From Imperialibacter sp040222385 (GTDB taxonomy: Bacteria > Bacteroidota > Bacteroidia > Cytophagales > Cyclobacteriaceae): a stretch of DNA of 64,000 nucleotides. The translations under genes and the position numbers were made by a program. Under the pieces are notes generated by a model, which saw only the letters and a list, made by a program, of their open reading frames with translations, was not told the DNA's origin and made no database searches. The stretch spans positions 1 through 64,000 of the forward strand of contig NZ_JAVKDF010000014.1 of assembly GCF_040222385.1 (NCBI RefSeq), in the 5' to 3' direction. Positions 8,874-17,212 of this stretch are shown in pieces; position 1 is the stretch's first letter; each line of letters opens with the position of its first letter.

Positions 8874-10448
8874 TTACTGTGCCTCCACCAGTTCTCCTTC
8901 TATCACCGGTGCCTTCATAGTTGGCGCAAAGCTCCATTTGAAATCAAGCATGACATCTTCTCCTTCAAAGGTGCAAATAATCGTCTCGGTGTGTGGACTC
9001 TCAATGTACCGCAGTGTTAGTTCCAGCACGTTCTCCTCAGTCCAGGAATAGGCTGCTGCTACTTTGAATGGTGGCAATCCTTTCAATGCATTTTTCGCTC
9101 TCGCTACCAAATATGGGCCTGGTCTTTGTGTCTGTGAAAATTTCCACTCCCCCCATCCAATCGGTATAGCGTAGGTGGTGTCCTTGTATTTCATCACCAC
9201 GTTACTACCTGTCGCTCCAAACTGGAATTGAATACTTTCAATGTTCCTTCCGTTTGAGTCCAGCTCAAAAACTTTTTCGGAAATAGCTCCCTCCAAAGTG
9301 GAAGCAAGGCTGGCAGCAGGAATCGACAGCGCTAGTGAGGCAACCTTTCTTTCAAGCGATGCAACGGCCGCCGCATCAACGGGCAGCTCATCGTCGGACA
9401 TCGCTGGCAGCAACTGATCCCAAACCATGTTTAAGATTCCCTGCATATCAGACGTCTCCGAGGTAATAGCAATGACTGCGTCCTGATCTGGCATCACGAT
9501 GATGTATTGACCAAAAGCACCGTCGCCCCGAAACGCATTGTTCCGGCACCGCCAAAACTGGTAGCAATATCCCTGCAACCAATCACTTTTTGCTCTTGTC
9601 TCTGCTGGTAACTCAGGCGACTGCTGTATTTTGAAAGAGGTTGCTTCTGCTATCCACTCTTCCGAAAGAATTTGCTCGCCGTTCCACTTACCTTTTTGGA
9701 GCAAAAGCTGCCCAAATTTAGCCATGTCCTCCGTCTTCAGCCTGAGCCCCCAGCCTCCGGTGTTGTTCCCCACCAGATCAGTCTCCCAGTCGATTCCTTG
9801 TATATGCAAAGGATCGAACAGCCTTGGTTTCAAATAGTCGATGACTTTTTGCCCTGTTACTTTAGTGACAATAGCCGACAGCATATAAGTAGCCATCGAA
9901 TTGTAGAGAAATTTTGTTCCCGGCTTGTTGATGATGGGCGTGTAAAGGAATGACTTTACCCAGAGGCTGTCGCCAGGTATGGTGGCCGACGGGTCTGGAT
10001 CCTGCCCTACAGACATGGTAAGCAGGTCTTTGACAGTGAGGGCTGCCATGAAGTCGCTCACGCTATCTGTAACATATTCTGGGAAAAACGAAATAACCGA
10101 GTCATTGACAGTCAACAGCTTTTCCGTGACCGCAAAACCAATGGCCGTTGAGGTAAAGCTTTTGCTTGTAGAGTACATGGTGTGCGGCAGCTCTGGCCCA
10201 TAAGGGCTCCACCAGCTCTCTGCGATCACTTTCCCATGGCGGAGAAACATGAAACTGTGGAATTCGTGCTTGCTGGTATCGGCCGATTCAAGAAAGGCCT
10301 GAATGCTGGAGGAGGGTACACCCTCCGCTTCCGGAACGCCTCGTGGAAGGTCAATGATTTTTTCCTCTACAGGCTTTTCGCAGGCAGCAAGGAAAAGAAA
10401 AAATAGGTATGCCCCATAAAGGGCCTTCATGTTGAACTGTTTGATCAT
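8874..10448 (-). CDS. Serine hydrolase of the class C beta-lactamase/penicillin-binding family, lipoprotein
   Basis: The 524-residue protein has a signal peptide with lipobox (FLFLAAC, Cys23). The hydrolase domain has the nucleophile motif S93-T-S-K96, and YNS near residue 186 in place of the usual YxN tyrosine motif. A C-terminal beta-rich extension (about 370-524) may bind substrate. Such proteins are esterases, DD-peptidases or lactonases; true beta-lactamase activity is unlikely without closer similarity. A second in-frame ATG at 10430 would give a shorter, more typical lipoprotein leader, so the true start may be six codons later. It runs convergent to the GNAT gene, 5 bp away. Confidence 0.85.
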   Translation of the reverse strand: MIKQFNMKALYGAYLFFLFLAACEKPVEEKIIDLPRGVPEAEGVPSSSIQAFLESADTSKHEFHSFMFLRHGKVIAESWWSPYGPELPHTMYSTSKSFTSTAIGFAVTEKLLTVNDSVISFFPEYVTDSVSDFMAALTVKDLLTMSVGQDPDPSATIPGDSLWVKSFLYTPIINKPGTKFLYNSMATYMLSAIVTKVTGQKVIDYLKPRLFDPLHIQGIDWETDLVGNNTGGWGLRLKTEDMAKFGQLLLQKGKWNGEQILSEEWIAEATSFKIQQSPELPAETRAKSDWLQGYCYQFWRCRNNAFRGDGAFGQYIIVMPDQDAVIAITSETSDMQGILNMVWDQLLPAMSDDELPVDAAAVASLERKVASLALSIPAASLASTLEGAISEKVFELDSNGRNIESIQFQFGATGSNVVMKYKDTTYAIPIGWGEWKFSQTQRPGPYLVARAKNALKGLPPFKVAAAYSWTEENVLELTLRYIESPHTETIICTFEGEDVMLDFKWSFAPTMKAPVIEGELVEAQ

Positions 10449-10540
10449 AACGGAAGTGGCATTGAGTGGATTTACCCAATAAATCTAGCACTACTTCCTA
10501 TGATTAGCAATGGGATGGTGCATGGGCAGAACAGCAATTA

Positions 10541-10843
10541 CTACACCTCCTCCATAAGCGTTCGAAAAGCTACGTGTTTGTTTTTATACCTTTCCATATG
10601 AGCTTGTACCAGCGCTGGTGCGTAAGTTTCAAGATATTCGTTTACCTGCTTTACAGAGGCTGCAAAAAACTGCACGCTGTATGTGGCACTCCCATCCCCT
10701 TCGTCGTGCAATAGCTTGAATATTTTGCTCTCCACAAACTTACCTGTAGCCATTACTTTTGGAATGTGATTTGACTTTATCCAATGCAGCCATTCGTCTT
10801 CAACTACTGATTCTATATTAACCGTTACGTTGTATAATACCAT
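10541..10843 (-). CDS. DUF4286 family protein
   Basis: A 100-residue soluble protein read from the ATG at 10843. The longer reading frame begins at 10915 but its extra 24 residues look unlike the family. The sequence MVLYNVTVNIE followed by IPKVMATGKFVESKIFKLL is characteristic of DUF4286, a small ferredoxin-fold (dimeric alpha-beta barrel-like) family widespread in Bacteroidota with no known function. It is divergent from the carotenoid gene at 10949. Confidence 0.8.
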   Translation of the reverse strand: MVLYNVTVNIESVVEDEWLHWIKSNHIPKVMATGKFVESKIFKLLHDEGDGSATYSVQFFAASVKQVNEYLETYAPALVQAHMERYKNKHVAFRTLMEEV

Positions 10844-10936
10844 AAATTCAGCCCTTTGGCTGGGGTAGACTGTTAAACAAGTTGGCAAATTCTGCACTAT
10901 TTTCAAACCAAACAAGCAGCGGCAAGTTTACCTTTC

Positions 10937-10944
10937 TAACTTTG
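10937..10944 (+). promoter_or_regulatory. Candidate -7 box directly in front of the DUF422 carotenoid gene
   Basis: TAACTTTG fits TAnnTTTG and ends 4 nt before the ATG at 10949, which would give a leaderless mRNA. No good -33 element is visible. A TTAAACAA half-site (10873-10880), resembling the crt operator downstream, lies about 70 bp before the gene. Confidence 0.4.
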
Positions 10945-10948
10945 AATA

Positions 10949-11572
10949 ATGAGCAGTAAAAACAAGGCGGCACTGGTAATTGTGGTACTTCATTTGGTTG
11001 GCACTATTGGCATGCTGTTACCAGAGTGGGCACCTTTGATGAGGCAACTGACACCTCTCAACCTTTTGATAGTGGCAGCGCTTGTGATCATTTTTCAGCA
11101 AAACAAAACCCCTTCCTTCTACGCCTATGCATTTCTGTGTTTTCTGATCGCCTTTTTTAGTGAGGTAGTTGGCGTACAAACCGGCTGGCCATTCGGAAGT
11201 TACGAATACGGAGCCACTTTAGGGCCCAAGCTCTTCGGCGTGCCTTTGCTTATCGGCACCAACTGGCTGATACTGGTAGTATGTACAGCTTCTCTTACAC
11301 GCTCCATCAACAACAAGTGGCTCGCATCACTGGCTGGTGCATTGCTAATGGTGGGATTGGATATATTGCTGGAGCCGGTAGCTATCATGTCGGACTACTG
11401 GAGCTGGCAAGGGTCGGGCATTCCAATTCAGAACTATATTAGCTGGGGAGCACTTGCCTTTATTCTCCATATCGTACTCCACAATTTTGATTTTGAAAAC
11501 AAAAATGAGTTAGACAAATACGTTATTTTGTCTCAGGCATCTTTCTTTGCGCTCGTTGGCTACCTGGGCTAA
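10949..11572 (+). CDS. Carotenoid biosynthesis protein (DUF422, CruF-like hydratase)
   Basis: A 207-residue integral membrane protein with about six hydrophobic segments. The conserved DUF422 stretch FGSYEYGATLGPKLFGVPLLIGTNW (about 83-107) and the later GLDILLEPVA are diagnostic. Characterised relatives (CruF, and haloarchaeal bisanhydrobacterioruberin hydratase) add water across the 1,2 double bond of a psi end of acyclic or monocyclic carotenoids. In this cluster it would hydroxylate the uncyclised end. It heads the carotenoid block, 98 bp before the MerR regulator, and faces away from DUF4286. Confidence 0.8.
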   Translation: MSSKNKAALVIVVLHLVGTIGMLLPEWAPLMRQLTPLNLLIVAALVIIFQQNKTPSFYAYAFLCFLIAFFSEVVGVQTGWPFGSYEYGATLGPKLFGVPLLIGTNWLILVVCTASLTRSINNKWLASLAGALLMVGLDILLEPVAIMSDYWSWQGSGIPIQNYISWGALAFILHIVLHNFDFENKNELDKYVILSQASFFALVGYLG

Positions 11573-11670
11573 CAAAGTTTTTCAAACATTTTAGTTGAGC
11601 ATTAAGTTTGTCTCATCATAAACCGATTATAAGATCACATTTAAATTAGAGTGCGATAACGTTTAAGTAA

Positions 11671-12567
11671 GTGAGCAACTATTCAATCAAAGACCTCGAG
11701 CATTTATCTGGCATCAAAGCCCACACTATCCGGATTTGGGAGCAACGGTACAATTTTATCAAACCCAGCCGTTCCGAGACTAATATAAGGAGCTACGACG
11801 ATCTCGATTTGAAGCTTATCCTCAATGTTTCGTTGTTGAAAGACAACGGATTCAAGATTTCTCACATTGCCGACATGAGTTCTCAGGAAATAGCCGAGGA
11901 AGTGCTATTGCTGACTGAGAAACACCTGCGTTTTCCAGAGCAAATTCATGCACTCACTTTGGCGATGATTGATATGGATGAAGACAGGTTCGAAAAGATC
12001 ATGTCGTCTAACATTTTAAAGCTCGGGTTCGAAAAGACGATGCTTAATATCGTCTATCCATTTCTATCTAAAATCGGCGTCCTTTGGCAAACAGGAAGCA
12101 TCACCCCGGCGCAAGAGCATTTCATTTCTAACCTGATCCGTCAAAAGCTAATTGTAGCGATCGATGGGCAGTATTCATCAGAGTATACAAATGCAAAAAA
12201 GTACCTCCTTTACCTCCCAGAGGGCGAGCTTCATGAGCTGAGCCTCCTTTTTGCCGACTACGTGATTAGGTCAAGGCACAATAAGAGCATTTACCTCGGC
12301 CAGTCGTTGCCTCTCCAGGATCTGGTTTCTGTCTACAACCTGCACAAACCGAAATTTATCCTTTCTATCCTCACATCCGTTCCTGGCATTGATCAGGTGC
12401 AGGGCTATGTCAACAAGCTTTCAGGTCTCTTTCCTGAATCGACCATTCTTCTCTCCGGTTATCAGGTAATAGGGCAGGATATTCAAACCCCCGACAATGT
12501 GATCATTTTTACCCGGTCAGAGCAGATCACAAGTTTTGTTGAAGAGCACAACGCCGAAGTGCAGTAG
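11671..12567 (+). CDS. MerR-family regulator with cobalamin-binding-like domain (CarH/LitR-like)
   Basis: 298 residues from a GTG start. Residues 1-70 are a MerR winged helix (YSIKDLEHLSGIKAHTIRIWEQRY). The middle part has the CarH helical-bundle motif W-x9-EH (WQTGSITPAQEH, about 141-152), which caps the adenosyl group of B12. The C-terminal Rossmann part follows. In the lower-ligand motif ExHxxG the protein has ELHELS: the histidine is kept and the glycine is serine. The residue after the Trp is Gln, where Thermus CarH has the His that coordinates cobalt after light. It is probably the light- or B12-dependent repressor of the crt genes; its mechanism may differ from CarH. Confidence 0.8.
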   Translation: MSNYSIKDLEHLSGIKAHTIRIWEQRYNFIKPSRSETNIRSYDDLDLKLILNVSLLKDNGFKISHIADMSSQEIAEEVLLLTEKHLRFPEQIHALTLAMIDMDEDRFEKIMSSNILKLGFEKTMLNIVYPFLSKIGVLWQTGSITPAQEHFISNLIRQKLIVAIDGQYSSEYTNAKKYLLYLPEGELHELSLLFADYVIRSRHNKSIYLGQSLPLQDLVSVYNLHKPKFILSILTSVPGIDQVQGYVNKLSGLFPESTILLSGYQVIGQDIQTPDNVIIFTRSEQITSFVEEHNAEVQ

Positions 12568-12687
12568 TCTCAAAGCCCTAAGTTTCCCCCTTTTCTTATA
12601 AAACCTGTATCCACAAGCATCCGCAGATACGAAACCGTCTGCATTGCTTCTGCCGTACCAGGAGTCGTAGACCAGTGCTAACTTCAT

Positions 12688-12764
12688 TTTGTTTAACAAA
12701 ACAAAAAATAAACTAAACAAAACATTGCAGTTTGTTTAAATGTTTGTAATTTTGATTAAACAAA
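12688..12764. promoter_or_regulatory. Two tandem 34-bp inverted-repeat operators upstream of the crt operon
   Basis: Two copies of TTTGTTTA-N18-TAAACAAA are present, at 12688-12721 and 12731-12764. Both have exact 8-bp arms and exactly the same 34-bp span. The first also contains a nested 7+1+7 palindrome (12687-12701). The second encloses the -7 box of the promoter. They lie between the MerR gene and the sigma factor gene, so they are the obvious binding sites of the CarH/LitR-like protein encoded just upstream; that link is inferred from position. Confidence 0.75.
12724..12754 (+). promoter_or_regulatory. Promoter of the sigma factor-crt operon
   Basis: ATTG (12724-12727), a 19-bp spacer and TAATTTTG (12747-12754) match the Bacteroidota -33/-7 pattern. 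The predicted start of transcription is near 12758, about 20 nt before the sigma factor ATG. The -7 box lies inside the downstream operator, so a bound repressor would block it. Confidence 0.75.
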
Positions 12765-12777
12765 ATAACTGACCGAT

Positions 12778-13290
12778 ATGACGGCTTTAGAATTCAATTA
12801 CACTCTTAAAGAAATGTCAGGATCATTGAAACCATTCGCACTGAAGCTAACCAGGGACATGGAAGATGCGAATGACCTCATTCAGGAAACAATGCTGAAG
12901 GCATTCAAAAACCGTGACAAATTTGCCACTGGCACCAATATTAAGGCTTGGTTGTACACAATCATGAAGAACACCTTTATTACCAACTACCAAAGAATGG
13001 TAAGAAGGAACACCTTTATCGACACCACCGACAACCTGCACTATATCAACTCATCAGGAAGCAGTGTTCAAAACGACGTCTACTCCAGCTTTACAAGGGA
13101 GGACATCGAAGCAGCACTCGACAACGTGGATGATGTATATAAAAGCCCGTTCATGATGTATTTCCGGGGATTCAAATACCACGAAATTGCCGAGAAGCTA
13201 CAAATACCGATTGGTACCGTTAAAAACCGAATTCACATTGCCCGCAAGGAATTAAAAGCTAAATTGACTCATTACGCTCACAGCTTCTAA
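12778..13290 (+). CDS. ECF-type RNA polymerase sigma factor of the carotenoid cluster
   Basis: A 170-residue sigma-70 family protein with region 2 (FALKLTRDMEDANDLIQETMLKAFKNRDKF, about 20-50; KAWLYTIMKNTFITNYQR) and region 4 (FMMYFRGFKYHEIAEKLQIPIGTVKNRIHIARKELK, about 122-157). No anti-sigma gene is adjacent. Sigma factors of this type sit beside crt genes in many Bacteroidota and are taken to drive the cluster, often in response to light or oxidative stress. The stop lies 3 nt before the crtI ATG, so the two are translated from one mRNA under the double operator. Confidence 0.9.
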   Translation: MTALEFNYTLKEMSGSLKPFALKLTRDMEDANDLIQETMLKAFKNRDKFATGTNIKAWLYTIMKNTFITNYQRMVRRNTFIDTTDNLHYINSSGSSVQNDVYSSFTREDIEAALDNVDDVYKSPFMMYFRGFKYHEIAEKLQIPIGTVKNRIHIARKELKAKLTHYAHSF

Positions 13291-13293
13291 TTT

Positions 13294-14772
13294 ATGCCAG
13301 CACTGGATATTTGCGTTATCGGCTCAGGCTTTGCGGGGTTATCAGCAGCCACTTGCCTGGCTGATCAGGGCCATAATGTCACTTTACTAGAAAAAAATAA
13401 AACGATTGGAGGCAGAGCAAGGAAACTTGAAGCAGACGGCTTCATGTTTGACATGGGCCCCTCCTGGTATTGGATGCCTGATGTTTTTGATCGGTATTTT
13501 GCACTTTTCGGTAAGAAGCCCTCCGACTACTATCATTTGAAAAGGCTCGACCCGTCTTACACCGTCGTGTTTGATAAAGACGACCACATGAAGGTGCCTG
13601 CCAAAATGAGCGAACTGGAGGCTCTTTTTGAATCACTTGAAAAGGGTGCGGGAAAAAAATTGCAGGCCTTTCTTTCCCAGGCAGAATACAAGTATGAAGT
13701 TGGCATCAATGACCTTGTGTACAAACCAAGCCGCTCACTGTTCGAGTTTATTGATCCCCGGCTCTTAAAAGGTCTGGTGAAAATGGATGTGTTCCAAAGC
13801 ATGCATAGTCACGTTCGAAAATTCTTCACCAATGACAAACTCATCCGACTGATGGAGTTCCCCGTCCTCTTTCTTGGCGCCATACCGGAAAACACACCGG
13901 CGTTGTACAGCCTGATGAACTATGCCGACATGTCGCTGGGCACGTGGTACCCGGAGGGTGGCATGTATAAAGTGATTGAGGCAATGGTTAGCCTGGCAGA
14001 GGAGAAAGGTGTGAAGATCCTGACTGACCATGAAGTAGAGAAAATAGTGGCAAAAAATGGGAAAGCTGAAAGTGTGCTTACCGCCAAAGGTGCCTTCAAA
14101 GCTGATGTGGTGGTGGCCGGTGCCGATTACCACCATGTAGACCAGCACCTGCTCGACTATGAGCACAGAAATTATAGCCCAAAATATTGGGAGAAAAGAA
14201 CCATGGCTCCTTCCAGCCTTTTGTTCTACATCGGACTGAACAAAAAACTGGAAAATATCACCCACCACATGTTGTTCTTCGATGAGGACTTCGGGCCCCA
14301 TGCGAAAGAGATTTATGAGACGCCTGGCTGGCCCAGCAAGCCTTTGTTTTACCTCTCTGCTACTTCGGTAACTGACTACACGGTCGCCCCTAAGGGCTGT
14401 GAAAACCTTATTCTGCTCATCCCAGTAGCACCAGGACTGAAAGATGATGAAGCAACGAGGGAAAAATATTACAACATCATCATAGATCGATTAGAGGTTT
14501 TGATAGGGCAGGAAGTGAAAAACCATGTGATTTTTAAACAAAGCTACGCTCACAACGATTTCATAAAGGATTACCACGCTTTCAGAGGAAATGCCTACGG
14601 CCTGGCAAATACGCTGAAGCAAACGGCTATTTTGAAGCCATCCCTAAAAAATCGCCATCTAAAAAATTTATATTATACCGGGCAATTAACAGTACCCGGC
14701 CCAGGCGTGCCTCCTACTCTTATTTCGGGCCAGGTGGTAGCCAATGAAATAAAAAAAGACTTTGTCAGATAA
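13294..14772 (+). CDS. crtI: Phytoene desaturase
   Basis: A 492-residue FAD enzyme that introduces double bonds into phytoene on the way to lycopene. The N-terminal dinucleotide fold is DICVIGSGFAGLSAA, followed by the flavin motif IGGRARKLEADGFMFDMGPSWYWMP (about 35-59). The C-terminal CrtI signature NLYYTGQLTVPGPGVPPTLISGQ (about 461-483) is intact. Length and motifs are those of bacterial-type CrtI, not the plant/cyanobacterial Pds. It overlaps the frame region of crtB and is second in the operon that starts with the sigma factor. Confidence 0.95.
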   Translation: MPALDICVIGSGFAGLSAATCLADQGHNVTLLEKNKTIGGRARKLEADGFMFDMGPSWYWMPDVFDRYFALFGKKPSDYYHLKRLDPSYTVVFDKDDHMKVPAKMSELEALFESLEKGAGKKLQAFLSQAEYKYEVGINDLVYKPSRSLFEFIDPRLLKGLVKMDVFQSMHSHVRKFFTNDKLIRLMEFPVLFLGAIPENTPALYSLMNYADMSLGTWYPEGGMYKVIEAMVSLAEEKGVKILTDHEVEKIVAKNGKAESVLTAKGAFKADVVVAGADYHHVDQHLLDYEHRNYSPKYWEKRTMAPSSLLFYIGLNKKLENITHHMLFFDEDFGPHAKEIYETPGWPSKPLFYLSATSVTDYTVAPKGCENLILLIPVAPGLKDDEATREKYYNIIIDRLEVLIGQEVKNHVIFKQSYAHNDFIKDYHAFRGNAYGLANTLKQTAILKPSLKNRHLKNLYYTGQLTVPGPGVPPTLISGQVVANEIKKDFVR

Positions 14773-14782
14773 TAGTAACACT

Positions 14783-15625
14783 ATGAACCACATAGATCTT
14801 TTTGACAGCACCGCATTAAAAGTCAGCCAGCTGGTGACAGAGCGCTACAGTACGTCCTTTACTCTTGGGATTAAAACGCTGCACAAAAAATTTAGAGATC
14901 CTGTGTTTGCCATTTATGGGTTTGTCAGGTATGCCGACGAAATCGTAGATACGTTTCACGACCACAATAAAAAAGTGCTGCTGGAAAGATTTAGAAAAGA
15001 CACCTACGATGCTATTGACGAGAAGCTAAGCTTTAACCCTATACTTCACTCGTTTCAGTCCGTCGTCAATCAATACAAAATAGAGAACGAACTCATCGAC
15101 GCCTTTCTGCACAGCATGGAAATGGACATTCTCCAGAATGAGTACAATGAAAGCGGCTACCAGGAATATATCTACGGCTCGGCCGAGGTAGTTGGGCTCA
15201 TGTGCCTGAGAGTGTTTTGCGAAGGGGATGACAAAGAATTCCAATCGTTGAAAGCACCCGCCCGAAGGCTGGGTGCTGCCTTTCAAAAGGTGAATTTTCT
15301 AAGAGACATCAAAAGCGATTTTAAAGACAGAGGGCGCACCTATTTCCCAGGTGTAGACTTCAATAATTTCTCACAAATCAGCAAGGCGCAGATTGAATCA
15401 GACATTCAGCAGGACTTCGACGCTGCCTACGAAGGCATCAAAAGGCTGCACAAGGGAGCCCGGCTTGGTGTGTACCTGGCCTACGTATACTACCTGACAC
15501 TGTTCAGCAAAATTAAAAGACTACCGGTTGCAAGAATTATGACTGAAAGGATCAGGATACCTGATTCGAAGAAGATCATTTTGCTGTTCCAAACCTACCT
15601 AAAGCACAGTTTAAACGGCTTCTGA
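14783..15625 (+). CDS. crtB: Phytoene synthase
   Basis: Condenses two geranylgeranyl diphosphates into phytoene. From the ATG at 14783 it is 280 residues; a TTG at 14762 inside crtI would add seven, and I prefer the ATG because the family homology begins there. The Asp-rich motifs are RYADEIVDTF (about 50-59) and NFLRDIKSDFKDRGRTYFP (about 171-189), binding the Mg2+-diphosphate. The squalene/phytoene synthase fold and length are normal. Its stop codon overlaps the ATG of the cyclase gene by one base (TGATG), which implies translational coupling. Confidence 0.93.
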   Translation: MNHIDLFDSTALKVSQLVTERYSTSFTLGIKTLHKKFRDPVFAIYGFVRYADEIVDTFHDHNKKVLLERFRKDTYDAIDEKLSFNPILHSFQSVVNQYKIENELIDAFLHSMEMDILQNEYNESGYQEYIYGSAEVVGLMCLRVFCEGDDKEFQSLKAPARRLGAAFQKVNFLRDIKSDFKDRGRTYFPGVDFNNFSQISKAQIESDIQQDFDAAYEGIKRLHKGARLGVYLAYVYYLTLFSKIKRLPVARIMTERIRIPDSKKIILLFQTYLKHSLNGF

Positions 15626-16320
15626 TGTCACTCTATCTTTGGCTACATATTGCCACAGTCTCGTTTCCCTTACTGAGGTCATTCGAACCGAGAATTGCCT
15701 ATGCCTCCAGATGGAGGGCACTGTTTCCGGGCATCTTACTCACAGCCGCTTTCTTTATCGTTTGGGATGTCATCTTTACAAAAGATGGCGTTTGGGGCTT
15801 CAACGCTGACTACCTCACCGGGCTGTATTTATTTCAGCTTCCCGTTGAAGAGTGGCTCTTCTTTTTCACCGTCCCATTCGCATCTGTGTTTATTTATGAC
15901 TGTGTTGTTTATTTTGACAAAGGAAATAAGGTAAACATAAAGCTCAACTGGCTGGCGACTTTACTTGGGGCATTGCTAATCATTCTGGCTTTGGCATCCT
16001 ATGGAAAAGACTACACTTTCTACAATTTTCTGTTCGCCGGACTCTTGCTGGTTATACATGGCTTATGGTTAAAATCGGCCTACCTAGGGCATTTCTTTAT
16101 CGCCTACCTCATCCATCTCATCCCTTTTCTTCTGGTCAACGGTATCCTTACGGGTGGCGTGACTGAAGAGCCAATTGTTTGGTACAACAACGCAGAAAAT
16201 CTGGGGTTAAGAATTTGGACGATACCTATGGAAGACACAGTGTATGCACTACTGCTGCTGCTCATGAATATCACATATTACGAATTCTTTAAATCGAGAT
16301 TTGGTCTCAAACATAATTGA
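15625..16320 (+). CDS. Lycopene cyclase, fused CrtYcd-type membrane protein
   Basis: A 231-residue protein with about six or seven membrane helices and an internal duplication. The first half has FQLPVEEWLFFFTVPFASVFIYD (about 72-94) and the second has the matching WTIPMEDTVYALLLLLMNITYYE (about 198-220). The PxE(E/D) motifs are those of the heterodimeric lycopene cyclases CrtYc/CrtYd; here both halves are in one chain, as in many Bacteroidota, archaea and fungal CarRA. It makes beta rings on one or both ends of lycopene. It is coupled to crtB by a one-base overlap. Confidence 0.9.
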   Translation: MSLYLWLHIATVSFPLLRSFEPRIAYASRWRALFPGILLTAAFFIVWDVIFTKDGVWGFNADYLTGLYLFQLPVEEWLFFFTVPFASVFIYDCVVYFDKGNKVNIKLNWLATLLGALLIILALASYGKDYTFYNFLFAGLLLVIHGLWLKSAYLGHFFIAYLIHLIPFLLVNGILTGGVTEEPIVWYNNAENLGLRIWTIPMEDTVYALLLLLMNITYYEFFKSRFGLKHN

Positions 16321-16341
16321 CGTTTGCTGGTTTATTAAAGT

Positions 16342-17187
16342 ATGTTGAACCTACGTGTAAATATCGACCCTCATTCTGGCTTTTGCTTTGGAGTGGTATA
16401 TGCCATTGAAATGGCTGAAGACATTCTGGAGGAAGAAGGTAGGCTGTTTTGCTTAGGTGATATTGTACACAACGACGAGGAAGTGAAGCGGCTTGAAAAG
16501 AAAGGCCTGAAGATCATCAATCACGACGAGTTAGGCGATATCAGGGACGCCAAAGTGTTGATCAGGGCACATGGCGAGCCGCCATCGACCTATTCTTTGG
16601 CGGTTGACAACAACCTGGAGCTGATAGATGCTTCGTGCCCCGTGGTACTCAAGCTTCAAAACAGAATCAAGAACTCTTTCGATAAAAAGGAAACGATCTA
16701 CATCTACGGCAAGCCTGGTCACGCCGAAGTAGTCGGGCTACTTGGCCAAACTAACAATCAGGCAGTGGTTTTTCAGGACATCGCCGAATTAGACATCCCG
16801 TCGCTGCCAAGGGAGCTGACACTATATAGTCAGACCACTAAAAGCACGGATAAGTTCTATGAAATCACCCGCTTGCTTACCGAAGCCGGCATAAGAGTGA
16901 ATCCCAATGACACCATTTGCCGACAAGTGTCGAACAGAGATAAGGAACTGAGAGACTTTGCCCGACACTTTGACAAGATTGTGTTTGTTTCAGGCACAAA
17001 GTCGTCGAACGGCAAGGTGCTTTATCAGGTATGTAAAAACACCAACCCCGACACGCACTTTATCAGCAATGCTGCTGAGTTGGAGAAACAATGGTTTAAG
17101 CTTGGCGATACTGTCGGCATTTGCGGAGCCACCTCCACGCCCATGTGGCTAATGGAGTCAGTAAGAGATGAGTTGCTGACTTATTGA
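16342..17187 (+). CDS. ispH: 4-hydroxy-3-methylbut-2-enyl diphosphate reductase
   Basis: Last enzyme of the MEP pathway, producing IPP and DMAPP. The 281-residue protein has the three cluster cysteines: Cys15 in SGFCFGV, Cys99 in DASCPVV and Cys193 in TICRQVSNR. It also has the SSN motif near 222 and GICGATSTPMWLM near 257-269. It is inside the carotenoid operon, 21 bp after the cyclase, so isoprenoid precursor supply is tied to pigment synthesis. Since MEP flux is essential, a second promoter would be expected; none is obvious in the 21-bp gap. Confidence 0.95.
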   Translation: MLNLRVNIDPHSGFCFGVVYAIEMAEDILEEEGRLFCLGDIVHNDEEVKRLEKKGLKIINHDELGDIRDAKVLIRAHGEPPSTYSLAVDNNLELIDASCPVVLKLQNRIKNSFDKKETIYIYGKPGHAEVVGLLGQTNNQAVVFQDIAELDIPSLPRELTLYSQTTKSTDKFYEITRLLTEAGIRVNPNDTICRQVSNRDKELRDFARHFDKIVFVSGTKSSNGKVLYQVCKNTNPDTHFISNAAELEKQWFKLGDTVGICGATSTPMWLMESVRDELLTY

Positions 17188-17188
17188 T

Positions 17189-17196
17189 TATCTTTG
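17189..17196 (+). promoter_or_regulatory. Possible -7 box for crtZ
   Basis: TATCTTTG fits TAnnTTTG and lies 16 bp before the crtZ ATG, but no -33 TTG occurs at 18-21 bp spacing. It would allow crtZ to be expressed apart from the operon. Confidence 0.3.
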
Positions 17197-17212
17197 TTAA
17201 GAATTTCTTCGA

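Noticed and set aside
8874..10448. Antibiotic-resistance beta-lactamase
   Set aside because: Only the SxxK and a modified Tyr motif are shared with class C enzymes; length and C-terminal extension fit the broad serine-hydrolase family.
12517..12720. Leftward 67-codon open frame overlapping the end of the MerR gene and the upstream operator
   Set aside because: No recognisable protein, overlaps a real gene and regulatory DNA, and has no supporting promoter.
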